Source: Haloplanus salinus (lineage in GTDB: Archaea > Halobacteriota > Halobacteria > Halobacteriales > Haloferacaceae). Taken from it: a stretch of 64,000 nt of DNA. The notes below the pieces were generated by a model, which did no database searches, had not been told where the DNA came from, and saw nothing but the letters and a program-made list of their open reading frames with translations. Below are positions 8,414 through 17,219 of the stretch, in pieces. The translations under genes and the position numbers were made by a program. The stretch lies in NCBI RefSeq assembly GCF_003336245.1, contig NZ_QPHM01000001.1, forward strand, positions 2,484,113-2,548,112. Direction: 5' to 3'. Positions within the stretch are counted from its first letter, which is position 1, and every line of letters starts with the position of its first letter.

Positions 8414-9451
8414 TCACGGGTTCCAGAGATGAGATATGAAGCGCCCATCATGGGCTCGTTTTAGAACAGGGAGCTTCCTGAAGGGCTGGCGGGTGGGAGG
8501 GCGAACCTCATCGACTCGATCGTTGGATCGTACTGCAAGCACACCGACACGCTCGTCGACTTCGGTAGCGAACTCACAAGCTGCCACAACGTGTTCGGAG
8601 GGCACTGCAATCGAGACATGTGAGCAGACGCCGGATTCAAGATACGCGTCCAGTTGCTCGCGAAGTCGGGACCGCGTCGAGGCGTCAAACCGGGATTTGA
8701 CTTCGATACCGTGAATTTTGGTCTTTGGCGTGATCGGGGGAACAACGTCGCGTTTGACGACGATCAGATCGATTTGAGACTTTGGATCTCGTCGTTTGAC
8801 CTCACAATCACGAATCTGGCGCTGTGCTGGTCTCGTCACCGGCACTTCGGCAGAGACCCAGTAGCCGTGCCGACGGTAGAACTGTGCAATTCGTGCCGTC
8901 GTCTGCTGTTCGCCGGTATGTGGGGTTAACTCGACCTGCGGGAGGCCAGTGTCGTTGACGTTATCGGGTGTAATCGCATATTCAAGCTTGTGCTCTTGAT
9001 GATTGTAGTGAAGTTGTCCCGATGCCCACTCGTATTCACGGAGTGATTCGCGCCGCATTGTGACGAGCCAGACCTCATCGAATAGTGGTGTTGATGTCCT
9101 TGCAACCGTTCCGTCAGGCGTAATTGGCCTCCCACCGACAACATCAGATAGCAACCAGTCTTCGTATTTTTCCAATTGCCGCTTTACTGTGTTGAGCGAG
9201 TCTATGTGGTTCTTGACTTCCAACCCAACCGTCCGCCGCGGGCTACGCTGTTTCTGTTGCCAGACAAGGTCGATCCGACCGTCGATACCGCCAACTTCAC
9301 ACTAGCACGTGCCGAATTGCGAGAGCCACTCGTAGAGTGCGTACTGTAAATCCATCTGTGAGGGGTAATAGAGTGCCTCTGGCATCCTCTCCTTCGCCCA
9401 CGGTTTGATTTGCTCGCTCTCCCGTGCTCCACGGCCACTGGTTGGAAACAT
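8414..9451 (-). pseudogene. Two-domain PD-(D/E)xK nuclease gene interrupted by an in-frame TAG
   Basis: Read from the ATG at 9451, the frame opens MFPTSGRGARES and continues to 8414, but codon 50 is TAG (9302-9304). Just after it comes a PD-(D/E)xK motif: an Asp in GRIDLVWQQ followed by GLEVKN. A second such motif lies in the C-terminal half: an Asp in SQIDLIVVKRD followed by HGIEVKSR. A restart at the TTG at 9223 would lose the first catalytic Asp. So this is two nuclease-like domains in one chain, broken by one nonsense codon. A sequencing error is the alternative. Confidence 0.7.
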
Positions 9452-10289
9452 CAGTCAACTGGATTTTGTGCTCACGACTCTATGGCGTCTTGAAGTATAG
9501 TTGTTCTCTTGGAACTCTATTCCCAGACAGTGTTCAGTATCTTAGTTTCGTCACGTTTCGATTGGTTCGAATGAGTCTGTCTTCATAATCGGATTCGGGC
9601 ATTAAAACGAGGTGAAGCGCCGTTTTCATCAAGGTTAGAGCTTCTCACGTGGTATCATACTCGTCCGTAGTATCCGCAAGAGGCACCAATCTACCCGCTA
9701 ACACCAGAACTATGTCGGGCAGCTGAGTAATCAGCCGGATTCACAACCGTCGAAATCGGCTGGAACACGGGTCGTGAGCACCGACGAGCGTAGGGGACGA
9801 TGCGACACCGCCCACTCTCAGAGTGCGTGTCGTGTTCATAATTGGTCTCCGTCTGGTGATTAGCTTCACTCAACGGAAGCCTGATTGATCGCTTCGTTGA
9901 GAACAGTCGTAGATGGCCCGATAGCGACGGCGAGCGGGTCACTTACGGGACACGGGGCCACAACCCGACCGTCGCAGTCACGGGACATTTGCTACTCGAT
10001 TTCCGTGATACCGCTGTTCTTGCGGTCGTAGAACCCGATTATGAAACGCAGCTAACCGGCGCTCCGATCGCTAGCACTCCTATACGCCCACCTCATCCCA
10101 CTCCTCCGAGTATGAATTCCCTATGTGCCCTACATTCCAAAGTCTGAGCCTTGTTGAATACCTCAGTTACTGACAGGGTTCAGTAAGAGTGCGGAATACA
10201 GGGTGTGTGTCGGCCAAGCGTATCGCCGGAGAGACTTACCGGATCAATCGGGGGAAATCATCATCAACCGTCTCTCTACATTGTCGCAC
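9452..10289. other. Gene-poor stretch of the island
   Basis: About 840 bases with no convincing gene. Short frames exist but have no motif. A small inverted repeat (arms TTACTGA and TCAGTAA, 10167-10186) lies near the right end. The stretch separates the broken nuclease gene from the defence-like genes and may hold decayed insertion-sequence debris; I cannot show that. Confidence 0.5.
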
Positions 10290-11174
10290 ATGAAGATCGA
10301 ACAGGGTACCTCATTCGGAAGTGTGGGGGAGCACGATGTCGATTTTTCGGTGGCTCAGTTGGTAGAGACCTCTGATTCGTTTAGGCACTGGTTTGTCTCC
10401 CAGACCGATTCCGCTCTCGATATCGTAGGGTACATTGGGGGAGTCCTACACGCGAGTTACGCCGGAGAAGGTGAATCCGATATTGAGTTCGGATTCCTCA
10501 CATCGACTGGGGATCGACATATCGTACTGGTGGAGAACAAAATCTCCGCCGAGAAGCAACCGAACCAGATCGAACGATACTACAACCGGGGAGAGTTCCG
10601 TGTCGAACGTGACGGCTGGGACTCGTACACAGTCTGTTTGCTAGCCCCAGAGAGCTACGTATCAACGGAAGATGAAGCAGAGTTCGATTCGATCATCTAC
10701 TATGAGGACGTTCTTGAACAAATCAAGAGTGGTTCATACGATGGTGGCGATTTCCTCGGGCCTGTGTTTGAAGCGGCACTGACGAAATCACGCACGTCGA
10801 ATACAGCCGACGCAACCGATACGCTCGAGAAACGGGAACAGCTACGAGCCGCAGCAGATCGATACATCAGTCAGCGAGTCGAAGAACTCAGGGCCGAGCT
10901 TTCCGAGCGACGTCTTGAAGAGACACAACGAGAGCTTGATAACCTCGAAGCGTACGCAGAAGCGGAGCGAGAACGGATTGAGGAATTCATAGAGAATTAC
11001 GAACGAAAGGCGGAGGCTGGGTCGGATATGGACATCGCCATTCGCGGACAGCGTCAGCGCCTCAATAAGCTCGAAGAGCGAATAGGGATGCGGAGAAAGG
11101 AGCTACAGAGAAAGGCACAGGTCATCTCGCTGGCCCCGGAAGTGGAAAATCTCTGTCTGACGCTTCCTGTATGA
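10290..11174 (+). CDS. PD-(D/E)xK nuclease-like protein with coiled-coil C-terminus
   Basis: A 294-residue protein. The N-terminal domain has an Asp in GESDIEFGF and the motif VLVENKIS with a following PNQIERY, the pattern of PDDEXK_4-type nucleases (D...ExK plus a downstream Q..RY). The C-terminal 120 residues form a long charged coiled coil ending in APEVENLCLTLPV, like tails found on some SNF2-type helicase proteins (inference). It converges on the 980-residue helicase gene, 291 bases away. It is probably the effector nuclease of the neighbouring gene set, which is inference from position. Confidence 0.75.
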   Translation: MKIEQGTSFGSVGEHDVDFSVAQLVETSDSFRHWFVSQTDSALDIVGYIGGVLHASYAGEGESDIEFGFLTSTGDRHIVLVENKISAEKQPNQIERYYNRGEFRVERDGWDSYTVCLLAPESYVSTEDEAEFDSIIYYEDVLEQIKSGSYDGGDFLGPVFEAALTKSRTSNTADATDTLEKREQLRAAADRYISQRVEELRAELSERRLEETQRELDNLEAYAEAERERIEEFIENYERKAEAGSDMDIAIRGQRQRLNKLEERIGMRRKELQRKAQVISLAPEVENLCLTLPV

Positions 11175-11465
11175 AATATCTTGGTTACGTACTGCTTCTG
11201 TGTGGGTAAAGGTCGTATTCCCACATTAGTGGAGACAGGGAGAAAAATCCGCTGACTGAGAGGATTTCCGGCGAATGAAAATAATTGGATGCCTTCGCTC
11301 ACATCAACCCTTCCCGAAATTTTCATCAAATATAGTATATCTCTCTTGAGAAGGGCGCGCAGAGGTCCGTGCACCCAACGTGGACACTGATTAATTCTGG
11401 CAAAACTTGGCTGTTTGGAACGCGATGATGAAATTTGGTCAAAAACACCGACGAGGCGGGGAAGA
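11175..11465. other. Convergent intergenic region
   Basis: About 290 bases between the convergent nuclease-like gene and the helicase. It has AT-rich runs such as those around 11320-11345 that could terminate transcription. No gene or clear hairpin is seen. Confidence 0.4.
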
Positions 11466-14408
11466 TCATAATAGCCCCTCAAGCTCGTCATCGTCAGGCT
11501 CGTCGATCACAGACGACTCGTCTTCGTCGTAATCGAACTCGTCCGTATTGACGACGCCGAGATAGATTGCTCCCTCGTCGTTGATCATCATCGCGTGGTT
11601 CGCCGTATTGACGATCACGGTTCCGCCACCCTTGCGCCGATGGACGTATTCCGCGATGTCTTCCGCGACATCGTGTTGGATATATTTCCGTCCTTCAGCC
11701 GTCTTCTCGAACGGGCGCCCGTCCGAATCGACACTAAACCGATAGCCCTCCCGAGGGCCAGGGTACGGATCTCCCCGTGAAAGATCCTCCACGTCGGGGA
11801 TGGGACGCTCCGTTCGGGGTTCTGGAATTTCGTCCGCGGTCGCCTCCCGAACGCACTCCCAGAACGGCGTCTTCGGATTCCAGTCCCCGGCTTCCCAGTC
11901 GCCATCCGGATCCCACGTGAGGTGTGACACGCCCGCCATGGAGAGCTGGTCGTCCCAGTCGTACTCGCGGAAGATCTTCTCGTCGACCGTATCTCGCGCG
12001 TAGAGTACGTACAGTTCCGAGCTGTCCGTCGGATCGTCACCAGTGCGGAGGACGCGACCCAGGGTCTGAATTCGTTGGCGAACGCTCCCGGACGAGACCC
12101 GCACGATCCCAACGTCGGCACTCGGGACGTCGACTCCCTCGATGAGCGCTTTCACGCTCAACATGACGTTCGCGAACCCATTGTCGCCAAACCACTCTAC
12201 CGCAAAGTCGTTCCACGCGTCGCTTCGGTGTCCGGAATGATACATGACTGGACGGTAGTCGGCATCGAAAAAGAGGTTCTCGAGGGCTTTGTCCGCCTTT
12301 TCGAGTCCGGGATACTGTTCGTAGAGTCGCTGTCGACTCCCGTACTCTTCCGACACACCGCCGGTTCGATAGTTCCGGCCACGAGACTCTGCCGGGGCGA
12401 CCATCCGCTCCAGTTGCTCGATACGTTCCTGAAAGACGATACTTTTTTGTGATTCCTCGATGGTCTCTTGGAGAAGCGACAGCGTGATCGCTTGGCGGCC
12501 GATCGCGTCTGCGATCAACGTGCGGCGCTGTTGGGTGTAGCGGAAGAAATCCGAGATGGCTGGCGTCGGGTCGTCGGTCGAGCTGGATATCGTCTGTAGT
12601 TTCTGTGCGAAGCTCCCGTTTAGTTCGTATAGTCGGTTCCCGTATCGCGTCTCGATGTCGGAGACGGCGTCGACGACGTTCTCCGTGAGTTGTTCGTACG
12701 TCGTCCGCTCGGCGTCTGTGAGGTCGAACCCGACGTACTTGACGCGGAACTCGGGGATGAGGTTCCGCTCTATCGCTTCGTCGTACGTCAGTTCGTAGTA
12801 GATCTCTCCGAGTTCGTTTAGGAGCATCTCGTCTTTCGCCGAGCGTTCGTCGTCCTCCGGATTCGACAGGGGAGTCGCAGAGAGCCCGAGCGAAGCGGTT
12901 CGCCGGTAGTCGAACACGTTGGAGAACGTGTCTCCCGTGTATCGATGACACTCGTCGGCTACGAGGAGGTGTTCGTCCGGGTCGTCCGCTTCGAGCGTCT
13001 CGCGGAGGAAATCATCTTGCACGGCCGAATTTACGATACTGACGAGGATCCTGCGTCCGTCCCCGAATCGATCTTTGTGTCCGCCACCAGCCCACCCGAC
13101 ATCGTCGGCAGGGACGTTGAGTTTCTCCACGAGTTCGCCGAGCCACTGATGCATGAGGACTTTCGTTGGGACGAGGATCGTGACGACGCCGTCGAGATGG
13201 TTGTCCAACCACCGCCGAACGACATCGAGCGCCATCACGGTCTTTCCGGCTCCGGTGACGACCCGTGCGATCCCGCTTTCGGCACTTCTTCCGTTCGAAC
13301 CGGACGTTTCCGACCGAGATTCGAACCACCGATCGGCAGCCTCCCGTTGCCAGTCGTACAGTTCGAACTCGTCGGGGAACGTGTACGCGGAGCGGTCTGC
13401 GCCAGCCCAGCGCTCGAAGTCGGCACGGGAAAGCCCCGCTCCAGCGGACGTTTTGATTCGAAACGCTTCCGACACGTCGGCGGCGTTGGCAATTCGCTCT
13501 AAGATGTCCGTAGATAGTCCGGAGAGATCGTTACCGGTAAACGAGGGGAATCGCTTTTGAATTTCTTCGCGGAGGTTCTTCTGACGATTCTCTGCTTCGA
13601 CGTACTTCTCCGAGCGACGAATCGTCGGCTTCGAGACGTCGTTTTCGTATGCCGCGGTCTTCAGGTAGTCACGGCGGAACGTGTCGAAAAGCTGTCTGTG
13701 TTTCCCGTGCCCGCCGGATTCCCTGTAGAGATAGTACTTCGCGAGATCGCGTTTGACCCGGTCGGAGGGGGGCTCGACGTGTGCCCCCTCTCGCTTGAGC
13801 CACCGTTCGAACGTCGGAAGAAGATCCGCGTTTCGCAGTCGGTCTTGCCAGCGGTCGGTCGGCTCAGTCGCTACGTAGCCACCCTCCATTTGGCTGGCCG
13901 CCCCCAGTCGGGCGAGGAGCGTCGGATATCCTCGGATTCCCTGATCGTTGAACTCGTAGTCGTGATCGTCTGCCAGTATCTGTTGGATTTCGCCGCGCTT
14001 GAGTGCTTCGTCGGAATTTCGAAGAATCCGGTGGATCGACCGCAGTCCGTCGATGCCTTCCGGGAATTCGCCGTTCAGTACCCAGGTCCGCTTGATAGCG
14101 TACCAGAAGAAGGTTTCAAAGTCGATCTCGTTCGCTTGCCAATCTCGGGCGAACTGCCAGACTGAGATCGTATCGTCGGACCGCTGTCGGAGAACGCCGA
14201 GCTGACAGTACGTGGATACGATCCGTCGCATATAGCTCTCCGAGTATCGATCCCCGCCGTCGGGCTTCCGTAACCGCTCTCGCGCCGCGTCGACGAACGC
14301 CGACTTATCCAGTTCGCTGGCCGCCTCCGTGGCTAGCGTGACGAACACCTTACTCCGATGTTCGGTTTGCTCGACGCCGAAGAGGGGCGGTGGGAAGCGC
14401 CGGCTCAC
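11466..14408 (-). CDS. SF2 DEAD/DEAH-type helicase (980 residues)
   Basis: A large ATP-dependent helicase or translocase. An N-terminal region of about 340 residues has no known motif but reads as winged-helix-like helical DNA-binding modules. The helicase core follows: Walker A VTGAGKT at 384-390, DECH at 485-488, SATP at 510-513, and a C-terminal RecA domain with QTLGRVLRTGD. The layout resembles XPB/type III-restriction-like helicases. Start is GTG at 14408, six bases after the stop of the accessory gene, so they form an operon. The acidic tail ends DEPDDDELEGLL. Confidence 0.88.
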   Translation of the reverse strand: MSRRFPPPLFGVEQTEHRSKVFVTLATEAASELDKSAFVDAARERLRKPDGGDRYSESYMRRIVSTYCQLGVLRQRSDDTISVWQFARDWQANEIDFETFFWYAIKRTWVLNGEFPEGIDGLRSIHRILRNSDEALKRGEIQQILADDHDYEFNDQGIRGYPTLLARLGAASQMEGGYVATEPTDRWQDRLRNADLLPTFERWLKREGAHVEPPSDRVKRDLAKYYLYRESGGHGKHRQLFDTFRRDYLKTAAYENDVSKPTIRRSEKYVEAENRQKNLREEIQKRFPSFTGNDLSGLSTDILERIANAADVSEAFRIKTSAGAGLSRADFERWAGADRSAYTFPDEFELYDWQREAADRWFESRSETSGSNGRSAESGIARVVTGAGKTVMALDVVRRWLDNHLDGVVTILVPTKVLMHQWLGELVEKLNVPADDVGWAGGGHKDRFGDGRRILVSIVNSAVQDDFLRETLEADDPDEHLLVADECHRYTGDTFSNVFDYRRTASLGLSATPLSNPEDDERSAKDEMLLNELGEIYYELTYDEAIERNLIPEFRVKYVGFDLTDAERTTYEQLTENVVDAVSDIETRYGNRLYELNGSFAQKLQTISSSTDDPTPAISDFFRYTQQRRTLIADAIGRQAITLSLLQETIEESQKSIVFQERIEQLERMVAPAESRGRNYRTGGVSEEYGSRQRLYEQYPGLEKADKALENLFFDADYRPVMYHSGHRSDAWNDFAVEWFGDNGFANVMLSVKALIEGVDVPSADVGIVRVSSGSVRQRIQTLGRVLRTGDDPTDSSELYVLYARDTVDEKIFREYDWDDQLSMAGVSHLTWDPDGDWEAGDWNPKTPFWECVREATADEIPEPRTERPIPDVEDLSRGDPYPGPREGYRFSVDSDGRPFEKTAEGRKYIQHDVAEDIAEYVHRRKGGGTVIVNTANHAMMINDEGAIYLGVVNTDEFDYDEDESSVIDEPDDDELEGLL

Positions 14409-14414
14409 TCTCAG

Positions 14415-15263
14415 TCACCAGTCCTCTGGATCGTCGTCTGGGAAGTCAGTGGTGTCGTCCTGCACTCGATGCTCGTCTGGGTCTGTCGTAGAGGTCGGCC
14501 CGAGCGAGCCGGCCCACGAGTTGAGTTGTGCACGTTCCTCCGCGGAGAGTTCGTCCGTCAACGACCGCGGTTCGCCGACCTCGATCGGAACGGTGTCGAC
14601 CGACCCGACGTAGATGGGAAGCATCTCTACCCCTCGTTCACGGCGGAGGACGATGATGTTCTTGATCACCCGTGGGAGGTCGTGAAGCTGTTCGCGCGTT
14701 TGCGTGGGGTTCGGAGGCTCTTCGACGAGCGTAATGACGTCGTTCCAAGGAGTAATTCGGAACGACCCACCACGGGGCTTGAGTCGCTGGAGCGTAGCGA
14801 GAACGTCGTCTGGGAGGTCAGTTTCGACGGGATGTCGCTTGTGCGTTCCTGGATGTTGCCACCAAATCCGGTCGCCACCGATCGAGAACTTCGCGCCATC
14901 GTATACACTCGGCCAGAGATCTCCTGAAGAGAGCCTGTCGGGTCGAATGTCGACACTATACTCCGGTGCGTCCTGGGGCACCAGTTTGTCGGCACTGGGG
15001 AGTTCGCCGACGTACCTGACCTCGTAATCATCGCCCTCCTCGACGCGGGTGATGACCGAATTGTCTTCCGTAACCCGTACGCGGCCGCCGAGCCGCTTGA
15101 GCGAGAGCAAATTGTCGGCGAGTTCGTCGGGTGTCGGCTCGACGTAAAGCCGGTCGGTCCCTTGGTACACTTGCCACCAGACGTCACCGTCCGGATTCGT
15201 CTGAAGCCGATACCCTCGGTAGTAACCGGGCCACTCGTCTCCGGGATGGATGTTTGAGTTCAT
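14415..15263 (-). CDS. Accessory protein with duplicated WPxxYxG / RVT module
   Basis: A 282-residue protein with two copies of one module. Each opens with an aromatic WPxxYxG motif (WPGYYRG; WPSVYDGAKFS), has a WW pair, then G-x-x-R-V/I-T...VIT-x-VEE, then a YVG motif. The same module occurs twice in the protein at 21438-22334. No catalytic residues stand out; it may bind DNA or protein. First gene of the leftward operon with the helicase; ATG at 15263 preferred to TTG at 15275. I know no named family. Confidence 0.8.
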   Translation of the reverse strand: MNSNIHPGDEWPGYYRGYRLQTNPDGDVWWQVYQGTDRLYVEPTPDELADNLLSLKRLGGRVRVTEDNSVITRVEEGDDYEVRYVGELPSADKLVPQDAPEYSVDIRPDRLSSGDLWPSVYDGAKFSIGGDRIWWQHPGTHKRHPVETDLPDDVLATLQRLKPRGGSFRITPWNDVITLVEEPPNPTQTREQLHDLPRVIKNIIVLRRERGVEMLPIYVGSVDTVPIEVGEPRSLTDELSAEERAQLNSWAGSLGPTSTTDPDEHRVQDDTTDFPDDDPEDW

Positions 15264-15300
15264 TCGCTCTCCCAATTGAACTGTCTACTGAGATTTCCGC

Positions 15301-15315
15301 GATAGATATAAATAT
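15301..15315 (-). promoter_or_regulatory. TATA-like element of the leftward operon
   Basis: The leftward strand reads ATATTTATATCTATC about 40-50 bases before the ATG at 15263, a good archaeal TATA region. The divergent region 15264-15437 must also hold the promoter of the SNF2 operon, for which I see only weaker AT-rich sequence. Confidence 0.5.
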
Positions 15316-15437
15316 GTGTCGTGGCGGATAGAACAGGTACGGTATCTCATCCCACATCCGATTCACAATATGTCTCCGAGCAGGACTGTCCGACAGCCGA
15401 GAATTGATATAGTCACGAAGGTCATGCTTTGAAAGAT

Positions 15438-17219
15438 ATGTCGACGGGAGACGATTCCCGTGGAGATCCCGGCGTCAACTGGCGATTCGACGACCCTCCA
15501 TCTCTAAGCGGGATCGGCCGGACTGACGGCGCTGACGCGTCCTCGCACATCCAAGCCCTCCAAGCGTATCGGTTCGGGGTTACTCAGAGCGAACAGGAAC
15601 TGCTGGCGATCGAAGAGATACAGGACAAAGTAAAGCTCCTCGACCACCAGTTGACTGCCGCTCATCGTGCGATAACCAGTATGGGCCGGGGGACGCTCTT
15701 CGCCGACGAGGTGGGGCTCGGCAAGACGATCGAAATCGGGATGGTTCTGAAGGAGATGGATCTCAGAGAGACGCGGGATTCGTTCCTCGCCCTCACGCCC
15801 GCACAACTCGCCAATCAGTGGCAACGGGAGCTGCAAGAGAAATTCGGCCTCGATTTCGTCTGCAATTACGACGACGAATTCGACGGCTTCGCCTCTCACG
15901 ACAAGATCGTCGCGAGCGTAGATACGGCGAAGAGCGAGCGATACATCGACGACGTCCTTCGCCGGCAGTGGGATGTCGTCGTCCTCGACGAAGCGCACTA
16001 CGTTCGCAACGAAGATACGCAGCGATACTCGCTCCTCGAGCGTATCGAGTACGAGGAGGCGTTCTTCGCGACTGCGACGCCGATCCAGAACGACGTCACG
16101 GACCTCTACAATATCGTCAACCTCATCCGCCCCGGATTGCTCGGCTCGCGTCGAGAATTCAAAGACCGGTACGTGGTCGATGGGGACGGGACGAAGGTGA
16201 AAAACGCCGACGAACTACAGCGGAATCTCAACCGGGTGATGATCCGCAACCGACGCGAGGAGACGGACATCGACTTCACGAACCGGAAGGTTCGGACGAA
16301 CGCGTTCGATCCGACTGACGATGAGAAAGCACTCTACAACGCGGTGACGGACTACGTTCGATCCAACTACTCGAGCGAGGATGCGAAGCACCTCGTTTTG
16401 CTGTTACTGCAAAAAGAAGTCGTGAGCAGCCCGAGTGCCGTTCTCTCGACCATCGACAAGTGGCTCCGTGGAGAAGGGTCGGCCACGATCTCCGCGAGCG
16501 AGAAAGAGCAGTTACGGGAGATCAAGGATGTCGCCGAGTCGATCTCGACGACGACGAAACAGGAGCGATTGCAGAGCGTCGTCAAGAGGATCCACGACCA
16601 ACTGGAGACGACACGAGTCGTCGTATTCACACAGTTCCGGTCGACACAGGATGAAATCGCAGCGAGTGCCCGAGAACTAAACCAACCGGTTCACCTCGTG
16701 AACGGCGATTTCTCCAGCAACGAGAAAGACGCCGTCGTCGCAGACTTCGAGCGGGAAGGTGGAGTACTCGTCGCGACGGACTCCATCAGCGAGGGGCGAA
16801 ATATGCAGTTCTGTAACGTGATGGTCAACTACGATTTGCCGTGGAACCCGATGAAAGTAGAGCAGCGAATCGGGCGGATCGACCGCATCGGTCAGGATCG
16901 TGAGGTTCACGTGTTCAACCTCGCGCTCGCGGATACGGTCGAAGAGTACGTCCTCGACAAACTCTACGAGAAGGTCAACCTCTTCACGCAGTCGATCGGT
17001 GGCCTTCGAGAGATCCTCTCGCGGATGGAGAAATCGGGGTCGGACTTCGAGCGGGAAGTGTTCGAACGTCTGCGCACCGCGGACGACCGCGTCGAACTGG
17101 AGAACAACTTTGAGGAGATGGCCGTCGACCTAGAGACGAACAAGGAGGCGGCGGAGAAAATGAGCGAGTTCAACAAGGGTGTCTTCGAAAGCTTCGAATT
17201 CGGGGGTGAAGAGGCGTGA
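15438..17219 (+). CDS. SNF2-family helicase/translocase
   Basis: A 593-residue SNF2/RapA-like translocase. Motifs: DEVGLGKT at 90-97, DEAH at 184-187, TATPIQN as motif III, SEGRNMQFCN, and GRIDRIGQ as motif VI. ATG at 15438 chosen over TTG at 15429. It lacks the long C-terminal extension common in related single-chain proteins; that part seems to sit at the start of the next gene, whose GTG overlaps this stop (GTGA). First gene of a tightly packed four-gene operon. It probably moves on duplex DNA. Confidence 0.92.
   Translation: MSTGDDSRGDPGVNWRFDDPPSLSGIGRTDGADASSHIQALQAYRFGVTQSEQELLAIEEIQDKVKLLDHQLTAAHRAITSMGRGTLFADEVGLGKTIEIGMVLKEMDLRETRDSFLALTPAQLANQWQRELQEKFGLDFVCNYDDEFDGFASHDKIVASVDTAKSERYIDDVLRRQWDVVVLDEAHYVRNEDTQRYSLLERIEYEEAFFATATPIQNDVTDLYNIVNLIRPGLLGSRREFKDRYVVDGDGTKVKNADELQRNLNRVMIRNRREETDIDFTNRKVRTNAFDPTDDEKALYNAVTDYVRSNYSSEDAKHLVLLLLQKEVVSSPSAVLSTIDKWLRGEGSATISASEKEQLREIKDVAESISTTTKQERLQSVVKRIHDQLETTRVVVFTQFRSTQDEIAASARELNQPVHLVNGDFSSNEKDAVVADFEREGGVLVATDSISEGRNMQFCNVMVNYDLPWNPMKVEQRIGRIDRIGQDREVHVFNLALADTVEEYVLDKLYEKVNLFTQSIGGLREILSRMEKSGSDFEREVFERLRTADDRVELENNFEEMAVDLETNKEAAEKMSEFNKGVFESFEFGGEEA

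Noticed and set aside
9691-9942. 83-codon minus-strand frame in the gene-poor part of the island
   Set aside because: No motif, no ribosome-binding site, odd composition; could be transposase debris but nothing supports it.
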